DNA of 64,000 nt. Source: Augochlora pura. Its lineage: Eukaryota; Arthropoda; Insecta; Hymenoptera; Halictidae. Shown here one piece after another: positions 12,387-24,990 of this stretch; position 1 is the stretch's first letter; each line of letters opens with the position of its first letter. Under the pieces are notes generated by a model, which searched no databases, was not told the origin of the DNA, and saw nothing but the letters and a program-made list of their open reading frames with translations. The stretch is taken from contig NC_135777.1 of the NCBI RefSeq assembly GCF_028453695.1, positions 8,855,714 through 8,919,713 on the forward strand. The letters are read 5' to 3'. The translations under genes were made by a program, and so were the position numbers.

Positions 12387-12633
12387 TTATTGCGATTGGT
12401 TGTTCATATGAAGAGAAAGTTGCAACAAAAATAAGTTTATGCGTCAAATTCTATATATTACATGAGAAGACCAAAATATTTATAGTCTATTTACTGTTTC
12501 AAAAGTTAATAAAAATAAATTGTTCCTTTTAATAATGCCGATAAGTTGAAAATAACCCAACAATATGATTAATTCTTCTTACGCCTCTTAGCGTACTCAT
12601 TCTTTTCCCATAAATTCGTAAAATCCGCAGTCT
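12387..12633. mobile_element. MITE-like element, AGACTGCGG-end family (copy 4, left end tentative)
   Basis: The right end is excellent: CATAAATTCGTAAAATCCGC followed by AGTCT, ending at 12633. The proposed left end (TTATTGCGATTGGTTGTTCA) is weak, but it is followed by ATATGAAGAGAAA, which resembles the segment inside other left ends. The interior is AT-rich and non-coding. Confidence 0.45.
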
Positions 12634-12680
12634 ACGCGTCGCACACGTTCTAGAAACTCATTACTAATTTCCGTCGCAAG

Positions 12681-12698
12681 TGCATAAAATCCCCAGAC
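12681..12698 (-). mobile_element. Lone inverted end of the AGACTGCGG-end family
   Basis: TGCATAAAATCCCCAGAC lies 48 bp downstream of the right end at 12633 in the same orientation. This suggests a nested or tandem insertion of two family members. Confidence 0.5.
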
Positions 12699-14334
12699 GA
12701 TTAATCGCCAGCAAAGCGGCGTGAACGCGAAAAGTTTGCATTAATTTTTAAAAAAGTAATGCATGGCTCTCGTTCAACAGACAAAAGCCTATTAAAGACG
12801 AGCGAACGTGCGCGGAACAGTTTTATTGTCGTGCAGCATAGAGCGCGATCGAAGGGCAACACGCCGGCTGTATAAACTATTAATTGCTCGAGGGATTGTT
12901 TTTCCGATCTTGTCCCGTATACTGGACGGACAGGTGGCCGCAAACACCTTTTAATGCCAGCCTGATTTCACGGCGGGAATTGTCAGCCCGCAATTTACCA
13001 GTCGTATGTTCAGGGTCGCTCGTGCTCCGCGGCTGATCCGCAGGGCTACGGGATCGGTCAGCCGTTATTGTCCTGGTCGTTGATAAAGGTTTTCACCGGT
13101 GCCGGCTGATAACATCGTAAACACACCTTTTGATCGATGCCCGACAAGAGAACTGTCTTCTACAACCTTGACACGTACACCGCGTTCCCCCGCGTGTCTC
13201 CTTTCGTAACGTTCGTTTTTATTCGAAACGCTCACCTTTTTCATCGGAAAGAGAAATATTGTCGACGACGACATGTCCTGCACATTCGAGTGGAATGCCG
13301 CGTCTGGACGTGGGACATTTCAATGTTTATTGCTCGCGACCGTCCATTAACGTCGGTTATTAATTATTCAATAGCGTTATGCGCACCCGTCGAACGGGAA
13401 AGAATTGTTAAAAAATAACGCGGCGCATTTGATTAACGTTCCGACTGCAACTTTACTCATATAGGGGCAGAGCGTCATTTAAATAAACGTTCGCTTAACG
13501 ATTGTTTAAATAAAAAGTTCGACGATCTAACTCTTGAATATTAATTTGATTAACAGCACAACTACGCAACCAGTGTATAATATTTTATAACAACAACAAG
13601 CTTGAATTTATCCAAACCTTATGTAATTTCTATTATGGTGTGTGCTTGAAGTTTATCTAAAAATTTCTCATGGAAACATATTTTTAGTATCAGAAATAGC
13701 AAAAGGGAAATCCAGTTATGTTCACTGGTTTGGTAGATTTCAATTTGATTAAATTTTGTAGGTTATTGGCGTGACAATTAAAGGGTTAAATAATCTCGAT
13801 CGCGTAGAACTCTCGTGCTTTTTGATTTCCGTAAATGTAATCTGTTCAAATAGTTGCACAAAATTTTCGTCGATTTTATGTAAACGTTTAAACGCAAACC
13901 GTCAACCGACAAAAGTACAGCGAAAAATTACATGATACAACAAAGGCAAGACGAATAATAGGGAATAATTCATTACACTTAACCGGATAAATCATTCGAC
14001 CGGGACGATTTTATTCGACTAATTATAACGCGTAAATATTTACTCGAAATTATGCGGGCGTGGCGTAGCGCAACAATGCCTCTCGCGTGTACCGCCGATG
14101 GAAAATTGCAGGCCGCATCCGAGGGTGGTCTCCACCGCGACGCTTGATTTACCATTTGCGCGGGAATAATTGCTGCGTGGTCGAATGCACGCGAATATAT
14201 TTAAAAATACGATGTCTGTATTAATGAACACAGTCGCTTACATATTACGCGTCCACTGAATGGAGACGATATTCATTTGAACCGCACAGAGTTAAGTGAG
14301 TCCCTGTATTGACAATAGTTCCACAGGAGTTGCG

Positions 14335-14605
14335 AAAATTGTTTGGGTATTATTTGGAAATTATTTGTGAACTATTTAGAAATTATTTGAATATTATTTG
14401 AAAATTATTTTAGTATTATTTGAAAATTATTTTAGTATTATTTGAAAATTATTTTAGTATTATCTGAAAATTATTTTAGTATTATTTGAAAATTATTATA
14501 ATATTATTTTTAAATTATTTGAAAATTATTTTAGTGTTATTTAAAAATTATTTAGACGTCATTTGGAAATTATTTGGATATCGTTTGGAAATTGTTTCGA
14601 AATTA
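14335..14605. repeat. 22-bp tandem array built of 11-bp half units
   Basis: About twelve copies. The unit is TTATTTTAGTA followed by TTATTTGAAAA. The central copies (about 14400-14500) are nearly identical, while copies at either edge diverge. The two 11-mers share TTATTT, so the array probably arose from an 11-bp monomer that became a dimer and then expanded. Extremely AT-rich, with about one T- or A-tract per helical turn. Confidence 0.9.
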
Positions 14606-16881
14606 CCCACAAATATTTGTGTATTGTCAGGATAATTTTTAGCACATTAAAAGGAGCCTTCTGAAATTAAAAGCTGCAATGTATGATTAAAATAATAACA
14701 TTGTGTTGCCTGAAGTTTTGCGTAATCATTATCACACTTGTTCACGAGGATCAAATCAAACAGCATTTAAAACGGAGTGACTTTTTGAAAATTGCACTAA
14801 ATAACTTGAATGTGGACTAGTTCACTAAAAAAATTTCAAAAATTACAACTAACTAAACTGAGAAGAGAAAAACTATTTTCATCAGAACATAGAACGCAGA
14901 TTTCAAGAATGCACTTTGTATCTCATTAATTGACAGGCATTAATACCTTTTTACAAATTTACTTTTACAAAGTTGAGAAAGGGACTCCTTTGAAATGGTA
15001 AACATTCTAGTTGCATACTCATTACCAAAATCTTATTGTCAGTTTTGAAGTTACGAAATATTCTCTAAGATGTGAATTTTGCTAAAACTTCGCCGGATTT
15101 CGGCTGCTAGGTGCGTGAATAAAGCTGGATCCGTGATCCGCGCAAAATGTGTTAATCGGAGAATGAAGTCCGTTGGTGTTTACAAGCCCGTGGCCGGGAC
15201 CAATAACATTGTAGCGCGGAGGCAAGGCAGCATTGCAGTCGAAACATGCCCGTTCTGAATCGATGGCGGCGAACCAGTTGTTACTCCGCAGAGATCGCGG
15301 ACAAAGAAAGAAAAAGGGAAGGGAAATATTCGAAGGACTTATTTAGAAGCAGCTGCTGCGAATTACGAGAATCGTAGACGACGATCGAAGATCCTGTCAT
15401 CCACTCGATATTTCTTGCAACGCGATTCCCCTGATCTGACGCGGTGAACTTATATGGGGATCGCAATGATCACCTGTTTAGCGGGACACATTCACCCTTG
15501 GCATTTCGCAGCCGCGCGTGAAATACGTGCCGTGAAGGCGCGTCCTTATCAGATCCTCGGCACTATCGTTATAATGATGTCATACGCGGGCGATCGCCGA
15601 TGGAAATTACGGATGACTGTTGAACTCGCAATGTTCGCGAAACGGATAACACCTACGAATCCGTCGGATCTAAGATTTTATAATTAACGATTATCTCGAT
15701 ATTGTAAATGTACATTTATGAGAGATTTTTTCAATAAACTAGTTACTTATATAATTTATAATAATAATTTATAATTAGAAATGTAATACATTATTATTAT
15801 TATAAATTATTTCAAATTTCAAAAAATGTTATATACCTGTTGAAAATATCATCGAGACAAATTCTACTGATTACATATTATTAATATTATTATAAACTAC
15901 GAAGAGAGCGATATTTCTCCCTAAAATTTGTCAGCCGAAGTATCTATGGGACTTGTATCATGTAAACGAATAATCAGTGTTTATTCCTACTACGTTGTCT
16001 TCTTTATTAATTCAGTTATATTAAATACTACGCCAAGTAGTCTGTTAAGATTCTGTCAAGAGATTGATTGAATATTTGCAGAACGTTTGGCGTCCGGTGT
16101 ATCTTTTCCGAGAAGTGCGAACTCCTGCGAAAACAATTTCGCGTCCATTCACAGCAGTCAACGTGAACACCGTTTATTAATATTTCCGTATAAAATATGA
16201 ATCGTGCAGATCCCGCGAGAGATCAAGAAAGAAGCGAAGAACCGGTAGCGAGAGAATCGGTGCGAATCGTAGCGGCAACGAGTTTCCAGGACTAATTAAC
16301 AGGAGGGTAGGCCTTTCTTCGTGGCAGCGATGGTATCTGGACTGGTTGGCGTTTAAACAGTTTAGCGGCGGGTTAATCTATCTTGAATCTCGCACGACAG
16401 AGCGACGCGTAACCCTGCGCGCTTGCTTATGCGAACGCGCCGCGCGTCTTGCGAATTATTCGGGGACGGGGCACACGCGTTGAAACACGCATCCGAAGGG
16501 GAGAGCCAGCCTTTCACGACCAATCGGCGTTACCGGCTTCGCAAAAATATTTCAGCTCGTTAGCAACACCATCGAGCCGAACTTTAACAGCCTATTCTCT
16601 CTCGAAAACCCTTTTTGAAATTTTGGCAAACGATATTGGAAAATGATATGTGTCATTAATATTGTTTATATTTGGCAGTTAATTTTTTTATCAAAATTTC
16701 GTAACTTTAAATGATCAAATTGATAATATGAACAGTTAATACAGAAATGAGTTTTCATTGAACAGACTAGGAGTCAAGAATTATTACAGTTTTACAAGAT
16801 GCCAATAGTAGTGAGACAATGAAGGTTTATCTTAATTTTCAAACAATTAAATCAATATACATATTTTGAATTATTGACAGT
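14606..16881. other. No gene seen
   Basis: AT-rich DNA to about 15070, CpG-rich unique DNA at 15080-15690, AT-rich again to 16060, then CpG-rich to 16620. No repeat family, RNA gene or exon recognised. The open frames at 15454-15687 and 16449-16646 are short and unrecognised. Confidence 0.5.
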
Positions 16882-17010
16882 AGAGGGTCGTTCTTTGTGC
16901 TAAATAGAAACGGTCAACGTCAAACGCAAGGATCAGAAATTTAATAAACATGTCTTCTTTCTTTCGAAGATTTCCATAAATTGAGAGATTTATAATAAAA
17001 GTCCGCAGTA
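16882..17010. mobile_element. MITE-like element, AGACTGCGG-end family (copy 5)
   Basis: The left end AGAGGGTCGTTCTTTGTGCT is followed by AAATAGAAACGGTC, closely matching the inner sequence of the copy at 50892 (AAATAGAAACTGTC). The right end is ATAAAAGTCCGCAGT at 17009. A second inverted end (AATGCATAAAATTCACCG, 17060-17077) lies just outside. The element may therefore be about 200 bp long or abut a second copy. Confidence 0.55.
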
Positions 17011-17059
17011 TTTTAATGTCCTCACAGTTTTGCATTTCTCCTGCATTCATTTATCTGAT

Positions 17060-17082
17060 AAATGCATAAAATTCACCGTGCA
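17060..17082 (-). mobile_element. Lone inverted end of the AGACTGCGG-end family
   Basis: AATGCATAAAATTCACCGTG matches the inner half of the family right end (ATGCATAAAATCCGC). The terminal AGTCT is not conserved. Confidence 0.35.
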
Positions 17083-20000
17083 CCAGTAACTAATACAGTA
17101 ATGTTCTAGAATAATAATAATTAACATCAATAAGAATTAAAAAGATCGCAATTGCTTTTCCACAAAAATCAAAAAATTTCTCACATTGGAGATCTTTCCA
17201 ATCTCACGATTGGAGAGACTTGAGATGATGTTTATGTATTGTCGTTTATAAAAATTATGAATATTTAATTTTTGGAATATTATGTTATTTTTAATATAAT
17301 ATAAATTCAGATCAAAATGTAATACACTTAAGAAATAATATGGGTCCCTATAATAAATGATATAATAATATAATAATTGTTCCTGTAATAAATACAAAAA
17401 CCATAGTCGGTTTATGGTTCTGCTGTGTTATGTTCACAAAATAAAGATACAATATCTCGGAAGTACACTTTCAGCTTCTCCGTCGTAACAAAACCCTCAT
17501 TGCTAAAAATACCAACTCATAATAAATTCATTAAAAATGTGAAATAAAGATTCGATATCGATATCTTAAAAGCTTTTGTTATTTTAGTGTGACTGGATCG
17601 GAGAGAATGGAGAGATGCAGTCGCGTGCCGAGGTGTATCCTCGATGCACCTGTCCGCCATTTTGGTACCGCTCGGAGGCCTCTTGTTCCGCTGCGGTCTC
17701 CGGCCAAACACGGCGAAAGGAGACAAAGAGAAAAAGAAAGGGAGAGAGTGGGAGTAAGAGGAGAGAAAAGAGATAGAGAGAGAGAGAGAGAGAAAAGAGA
17801 GAGTTCTCGATGGGATCGTCTGGACGACGAGACCGACAGAAAGGAAGAGGAGAAGAGAGAGCCGCGTAGCGTACGTGAGACAGGATGTGGGCAGCTGTTT
17901 ACCAGCTGGAGGATGATACACTGTGGTGTTGCCTTACAAAACGCGTCTTCCTGGTGCTTATCCGACGGCTACCTACAGCTAAGAAAATACTCGACCGACC
18001 CAGCACTCGCTCAAAAATACGGAAACGTAGTGATGCAATCGAAAACCTGCGAAACGTGCGTTCGTTTTCCATCGAGCCGTCATTTTGAAAACTTTTTACG
18101 ACAATATTGAAATACTGCGATCATAGCTTATAAAGTAATAATTCATTGAAGTTATAATACAACTTTAAGATAACTACTAATGTTGAACATAACTACAATT
18201 ACTATAGCATGCTATTCAAGAGAAATATTGATTTCTATTTCGTATTATTTCTCTGTATGTAATCTTTTATATTTCTGACTGTATAGTCCAGTCCTCGATT
18301 TGTTAAAATTTTATTATTTAGATATTCTTCAGTACGTTCAGTACTTCATTTTAAACTACATAATTACAAATATACAGATATGACAACTATTCACAGGTAT
18401 GTATCACCGTAATTTTGTTTTCAACCCTTCAATATTTTCGTAATTCTGCGTGCAACCTATAAAAGGCTAAAGGCTAAAAGTGTAAACACATTTTTATCAA
18501 ACTCATGTTTCTTACAATTAACCTAGGTTATTTTTATTTCAAGAATTCCGGTCGTATGTACACACAAAAACTGATAAGCTTGATTGACGTCTGCCTTCTT
18601 CTACATATTCGTATCAGACGTATACATAGTATTACATGGTTGGTAAAGTACTCAAATGTCGCGTTACACCGCGTAAATTGCGTACATTATCCGCGAAATG
18701 GGTCGCTGGAACGAGATCGCTTCTTTCGCGTGCCTCCTGGCTGCTCGTGGAACCGCGCGCACCCGAGAGTAAACACGCGAATAGATTCCGGAATAAAAGG
18801 GATCAAAGCGAGACAGGAGGTAACGTTGAATCGAATTCTTTCCCCAAACGAGCATTCTCCGGGAAAGCGAGCAACCTCAAAGGAAAATTGCGTATACTTG
18901 AGACAGTATGGAATGCCGGAGATTCGGTTCGAGGAAAGGGAATCTGTCTGAGAAGGGTGGGACGCTCGTTCAAAATGGAAGTCGGGCAAATCTATTGCCA
19001 CCATAACAAATCATTTATGCGCAAGACGATAAAAATACTTGACAAGCTGAGTGTAATATCTCCATTAATAGTACGTTCAATTAGAGCACTGTTTTCGAAC
19101 AAATGCAGCAAAGAAGATTATTACTATTGCCAATCATTCTCGTTTCAGTTTCTTCGCCAGAAATGTTTATTGTACCGATTTCGTTCCCCAAACTTTTCTT
19201 TCTCGCATTGAAAACGAATTAAAAAAATCACTTGTTAAAATTATTCAACAGTAGAATATTTATGTTCTTGTCTATCGTTGCGCAGAATAAAAATTGTCTG
19301 CGTCGACTGAGAAATGCAGAGGCTTTCATTTAATTTTTTTTTAATGAACTTAATGAGTTAAGTTAAGTTGTTTAAATGTGTTTTACTGTTTAGAATTGCA
19401 TCTATTTTATTTTTATCAAAAATGAATACAATTCGCGGTCTAATTATAAGCTTCCGGTAGGTAAACCGCTGACAGAAATCGAGAACGGTAAGTCCTGTAG
19501 AATAAGTAATTCGGTCAGGAAACGTTCTGAAAGATCGCGATAATTTCGGTGCTGTATGGTAGCATAAGATCTAGAGGCGATCTCGAAATCGGTCAGACGG
19601 TTTCTGATCGGCGTGTCGGTACAGGCGAACGGATCGCTCGAGAGCAGAAAGGCCTGACGGGGCCCCCGGACAAGGGGGTTCCGAGAGGGTGGGTGGCGAC
19701 GCTCGGAGCCAACAAAAACTTAACTAGAGCTCCACTTTGTAAAAGGAGCCTCTCTAAAATCCTATGGTAAACGGCGGGCGCAGCCGGTTTCACTTTGAAA
19801 GGCACCGAGGAAGAGGATCATTGTGGAGGGTAGGCCGATGGAAAATACGTGTCCACCGGGCTACTACCAGCCACGAATTTCTCGAGCGGAAAAGAAAATT
19901 CAGTGGCCGATCCGCGCGGGCTACGTTGGCTCCGCCATGGCGGCCATCGACGATGAAATACGGGGACAAAACGTGCGATCCCCGTGAATAATGTCTGCCC

Positions 20001-22133
20001 TCTGGTTTCGCCTTTTTCTTCTCTATCTCGGCTCCCCGGCCGCTTTCAAAAGACACCAGGCTTCGATCCGCTCGTTTCGAACCGTTCCGGCGTCTCATAC
20101 TGTAATACAGTTTCACGGAATATGGCCGACCGATCCTGGATCTTTTAGGTAGACTTGGGGGAAACAATGCTTCGTTGCTTTTCTTTAGCTTTGTCGACAA
20201 ATTCCTGGCACCGCCAAATCATCTCGACATTTTCTTTTCTTTCGGTTCCAAAGAGTTCCTGGCAAGTTTGCTTTTGCTAATCATATTTCTGCGACTAGAC
20301 TGCGTTACGAAGTTATGCGTGTAAATATTAAAAGAATTTGAGGACACGCTTTTACTATTTTCAACTCGCTGAAACTATTTACAGAAGAATTAAGAAATTA
20401 AAAGTAGAATTAAAAAATTTATTTAACCGTCTCAGTTTGCATATTGTGTGACATGAAATAAAAAAAATATGAAACCGGTTATTTTAACCAACAAGGCAGG
20501 TTCTGTGTTAAGATTGTGTATTAATAATATACTGAATAGGCTAGTTTTATGCGGGAATTTTAAATATTTCAAGATTGTTGTTGCCCTTTTGTTAAATGCA
20601 TGTGCATCGTTGCTTTTACATATTTTTATGAAGAGTAGAATGACTAACAGCGTATATATTCGACCGAAAGAGTATTTTATATACTTGCCAAATACCCTCA
20701 AGTATTATTTATTGTAAAAATATTCTGGGCGCACCCACTGTGCAGCTGCTAGTTCACGCGAAAGGTGCTTCGCAAGAACAGATTACTGCTAAAGAAGTTA
20801 TAGTCACTAGAAATACAATGTTAACTAGAGCAAGCCACGAGAACTTTGGTGACCGCCGTCCAGAACGAAGTTGGCGACTAATTTTCTGTTCAAGTGGCGA
20901 GATATCTAGTCGGTAAATTGGCCAACGAAATCGAAAGCGGCGGTCTCTGAACTCTTAAAGCGGTGGGAATAATCACGAGCGTTATCAGCCGCATCAACCG
21001 CGACCTCGCCGAGATTAAAATCGTCCCGAGCAAATAGCCGGAGCCCCGCCGAGCATAAAAACAATTAATAAAGCGACGGTGGGGGGAAAAAAAACAGTCA
21101 CGGAATACCGGCCGCGACAACAAAAACCTAGAAAACGAGGAAACCGGAAGAAAAAAGAACGGCCGCGTTCAGACAATTCCCGCCACCGATCACGCGGTTA
21201 CCGGGGAGGGGTTGAGAAAAAAGAGTGGAGAATCCGCGCTAACGATCCCATAACTCGCGCGAGGCGTCCGCGAGTGCTCGCGACGCGACGGCACCGTTTA
21301 ATCGGCGAAGCACGAGCGGAACCCGCGCGAATAATTTCGCTTTTTCACGAAACCGGCGAAGAACCTGGGAGAACCTAGAACGACGGCGACGCGAAAAAAG
21401 AACGAGCAAGAACCGAGCGGCGGAGTAAAAAAATCGAAAAAGGAGGAAACAACGTATTAGAGGGTCTCTAATAGCTCTTGTATACCTGTACGGGTCCGTG
21501 GAGGCCGAGCCGGAGGAACAGGAGGTTTCATAGGCGGCTGACGGTGAAGGGTCGATGAAATTCGAAAAGGAACGAGACGAGACACGGCAGCGACCAAAAA
21601 GAACGAGACGAAACGAAATATTAGCGGGGCCACCTACGTCCCCTCTTTGTGTTGTACGTGGGCGCGTTTCACGACGATCCACGCCGCTGGGAATCAACGA
21701 TCTAGAATCTACGTGAACGACGATCAAAATCGGCGGCTTTGCTCGACAGTTTTCGCGGCGTTTGTTAACCCTTTGCAGTCGATTGATTTCTCTGAATCAC
21801 CACGACAAATTTGTATGTCGCGTTGCAAAATAATTTTTGCAATGTCAAAAGTTCGTTTATATTGTCTGTACATGTCATTTATCGAATTAGAATAACTCTA
21901 AGCATTGCATTTCCGTTTCCTGTTGTTTCGTTCTTGTTTTGTCTGTCGAGAAATATTACTAGCCTACGGATTCTTTGCATATACAACGTTATTGATAACG
22001 CATATTGAATAAGAATATTAAAACAATTTGAAACCGTCAATGTATCACTTTCAACCGATTGAAGCGATTAAATGAAGAATGAACTTCCTAGTTAGTTTTT
22101 ATTCCATGAAATTTACGCAAACTAGTTATTACT
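17083..22133. other. No gene seen; GA-rich tract and unique mosaic DNA
   Basis: AT-rich DNA to 17580, then CpG-rich blocks at 17590-18100, 18640-19000, 19440-20250 and 20720-21760. The overlapping open frames at 17589-18110, 18505-18951, 18636-19211 and 21239-21727 were inspected. They include Arg/Glu or basic low-complexity runs or overlap one another, and none resembles a known protein. Confidence 0.5.
17716..17812. repeat. Imperfect GA-rich tract
   Basis: A purine-rich stretch with a (GA)n core at about 17774-17792. It accounts for the Arg/Glu stretch in the surrounding open frame. Confidence 0.9.
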
Positions 22134-22158
22134 AGACTGTAGATTTCATGCATTCGTT
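22134..22158 (+). mobile_element. Lone end of the AGACTGCGG-end family
   Basis: AGACTGTAGATTTCATGCAT is a strong match to the family left end. No convincing inverted partner was found within 300 bp, so the copy is probably truncated. Confidence 0.55.
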
Positions 22159-22934
22159 GCAAGATCCAATAGTTGCAATTTAAAACTCTCAGAGTCTCAA
22201 ACTCTAATTTATTAGTAACTGTAAATTTTAATTTTCTAGTTTTGTTTTCATTAATTAAATGACTTGGATACGTCTGATTAAGTAATTAATTCTCACAAAT
22301 CAGACTTGATAAAACATTGTATCGACACAGGTTGAATGAAACAAAATTTTATAAATACCACAAGTATCGCCAGGTTTGTTACGTCATATAAAAAAGAACA
22401 ACCGAGTGAAAACGATTAACACGTTTGCAACAACATTCAAAATGAGTCACGTTATCATGCATTCAATTCTATGTGGCGTTTATTTTTTGAAATTATACAC
22501 TTTAACCCTGGCGAGACGGTCAATGTTAGGTTAGAGTATGAAAATCGTTCGCTTAATTATACAATTTTTGGCAATTGAATAAAATAAATTGCCGTTACAT
22601 TGGAAACCATGGAATAGTCTACAAGAAGCATTTTCAAAAATGTATTGCTGAATGAAACTCAAAATTGTTATAAACATCGTCTAATAGCACAGTCGTGAAA
22701 ATACACTGCCGCCCGAGAGTTAATGTAATGATTCCCGACTAAATTAACTGTCTATTTTTGCAGCTCGTTAAAGGTTTTACTGTCTACGGACGCGTTGATC
22801 GACTTCCGGTAGGTAAAGTGTTAATCACGTCGAGCAAAATGGCTTTTGCTCGGCTAAATTGGCGATTCGAAACACCGTGCGATGCATGCGCCTGTGGTCG
22901 ACGATGCCCTGAATATTTTCTCTCCCGTAAGAAA

Positions 22935-23016
22935 GAGCCGAAAAAGAGAGGAGAGAGAAAGAAAGAGTGAAAAAGGGAGAAAGAGAGAACGAGAGAGAGA
23001 GAGAGAGAGAGAGAGG
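22935..23016. repeat. GA microsatellite with imperfect flank
   Basis: An imperfect GA-rich tract ending in a clean (GA)n run at about 22991-23016. Confidence 0.95.
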
Positions 23017-23304
23017 AACGCGACCGAAAGGGAAAAGAAGCAGGGCCCGAGGAGACTCATCCGAATTAAATTGGGACTTCGGCCTCCGTAAGGCCCGCTC
23101 CCCCCATCACGTTCCCGCCGCTGACCCCACTCTCTCTTTCTCCTTGTCGAATCCACGACCCGAAAGACAAAAGAATGGCGGATCCCGCTAATGTCCCTTT
23201 CTTGCGTCCAGGGGAGACGAGAAATTGAATCCTCCCTTGACTGAATTCAAAGTGCCGTGCGAAATGTGCTACTACGCGTCGGCCACCCTTCGGCCACCCT
23301 TTGA

Positions 23305-23345
23305 CCCCCCCCCCCCCTCTCCCCCCTCCCTTCGAGCCCCCTATC
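23305..23345. repeat. C homopolymer and C-rich tract
   Basis: Thirteen consecutive C residues (23305-23317) are followed by CT-broken C runs. The length of such runs is error-prone in sequencing. The region may form unusual G/C-tract structures on the complementary strand. Confidence 0.85.
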
Positions 23346-23710
23346 CACACGCCCCCGACCCGTCACCGATTGGATTTCAAAGGCATAAAGAATATCTTCT
23401 GATTGGATTGAATTTAATCCTGCGTCACGTCGGTGCATCGAGACATGCACGGGGGTTCCTCCTCTTCCTCCGGTAGCTTTGTCCAAGGTCTAGCATGAGT
23501 TCGCTGGGACACACATAGGATCGAAGAGATCTGGGAAGAGGCCGTGCATTGTGCCCGATGCGAGTTATACTGTGTTGAAGACGAAACTGGACCGAAAAGT
23601 CTACCCCATTGTTTTCCTGAACTTCGTGATTTACGATTCATTTGCAAAGAAACATGTTTGCGCAAACAATTTCGTTTAGCGCAACTCGCCGCGAGGAATT
23701 ATTGGAGACG

Positions 23711-23820
23711 TTTCTGAATATTCCCAAATGTTTCTAAATATTTCCAAATATTTCCAAATATTACTAAATATTTCTAAATATTACTAAATATTATTAAATA
23801 CTTCCAAATATTTATACGAC
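23711..23820. repeat. 10-bp tandem array
   Basis: Eleven head-to-tail decamers near TTTCTAAATA, with variants TTTCCAAATA, TTACTAAATA and TTATTAAATA. The period is exactly 10 with no indels over 110 bp. It abuts AT-rich unique DNA. The regular A/T blocks at one helical turn predict intrinsic DNA curvature. Confidence 0.9.
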
Positions 23821-24509
23821 GAATATATTTATACTATGCTGAATATATTCTTTTAATTATATCATAAATATGATTTTATATAAGCATATAAATGTAAATT
23901 TTGTTCGTAACGGAACAGATCATTGAATAAAAATTTAAATACATCCTTTTGAATTCACAATGAAATTAGGACAAAAAATTCTTGCCATAATCGAAACGAT
24001 TGCGAGCGAAATTTACTCGGCTATTTAAATACCATTTTAAAATCGTCCATTCCCTAATAACTCATTATATTGATAATGAAGAACGTCGCCGTTAACGGTT
24101 ACCGATTTTTCGAAAGACCGAACCGCCGTGGTCGCGCCGCATGAATTCCGGCGATGCAATTAACTGACATATTGGAATGCCTCTCTAATTATGGGGATCG
24201 AAATTTATCGAAGCTATCCCGCCGATTTCATTGAGAGTGCGCGTTCATCTACGAACGTCAGTTACCTGCCGCGCGCATTTCTCCGACTACTTAACCCAGA
24301 TTCCCCATACGTGGAATTTAAATTGCCAGCGGCGGCAATGGGATAGTTGTCATCAATGAGCCGCGACTATGCGTGAATGAACGCGCGAAAAACTATATTT
24401 GCTGCGCGTTGCCAGCTGCAAACATTCGCGAACGATGCGGACGGCAAAAACCAAATGCAATCTTGAGTCTAATAGAATTAAACGGAATTCTTTCCTTCGT
24501 TGTTTTCGC

Positions 24510-24990
24510 AAGGAATCAGTTCTTTTTGTTTAAAACCAGTGATACGCGATCTTCCACCGTTTAGTTTCTGAATTATTTATTTTTGCTATTATTTCCAAGA
24601 AATCAGTTCTTTTTCTTCGAAATTGGGGGAGCACGTTCTTTGATCGAGTTATTATAATGAAAACGATTTGTGTTCTTTCCTTCTTTCACAGAAGATCAAT
24701 TCCGCCCGTTTGAAATACGAGGTGCACGATCTTTTGATCTATTTATTCCAGATTTAAACAATTTTCTTTCTTTCTGCAAAGCGTTAGATGTTTGCTTAAA
24801 ATAGGCAATGCATGATATCTTCGATCTTTTTGTTTCAAACGTAAATTATTTCTTTCTCGAAATCAGTTCTTCGTTCGAAGAAGACAATACACGAATTTTT
24901 ACACAAGAAATCAGTTCTCTGTTCGAAGAAGTCGGTACATGCTTTTTATTAGCAGTTCAAGTTGAAAGCATAGTTTGCTTGTTCGACAGA
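24510..24990. repeat. Degenerate repeat, unit about 88 bp
   Basis: AATCAGTTCTTTTT occurs near 24514 and 24601. AAATCAGTTCTTCGTTCGAAG occurs near 24860 and a near copy at 24907. A weaker relative, AAGATCAATTCCGCCC, lies near 24693. Between them are repeated landmarks such as GCACGATCTTTTGATC and TTATTTCTTTC. Spacing is about 87-91 bp for the first units, and the last two are only 48 bp apart. The frame 24808-25032 spans it but looks like a product of the repeat. Confidence 0.6.

Larger units (their letters stand above)
9589..14334. other. No gene seen; CpG-rich/AT-rich mosaic with several lone MITE ends
   Basis: CpG-rich blocks at 9680-10200, 10490-11100, 11880-12360, 12700-13440 and 14000-14300 are unique, with no recognised exon. 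AT-rich DNA between them holds microsatellites and element ends. Open frames such as 12046-12375 (minus) run through pyrimidine-rich DNA at 12110-12190 and are composition artefacts. Confidence 0.55.
22159..23710. other. No gene seen; GA tract and C-run in GC-rich DNA
   Basis: AT-rich to 22740, then a GC-rich block to 23700 carrying a GA microsatellite and a C homopolymer. The open frames across 22854-23350 are generated by these simple repeats. Confidence 0.55.

Noticed and set aside
18505..19211. Overlapping 148- and 191-codon frames
   Set aside because: Two plus-strand phases and one minus-strand phase are open together; no recognisable similarity or splice structure.
19451..22817. Exact 15-base match CTTCCGGTAGGTAAA at about 19451 and 22803
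   Set aside because: One or two such matches are expected by chance in 64 kb, and the flanks do not align.
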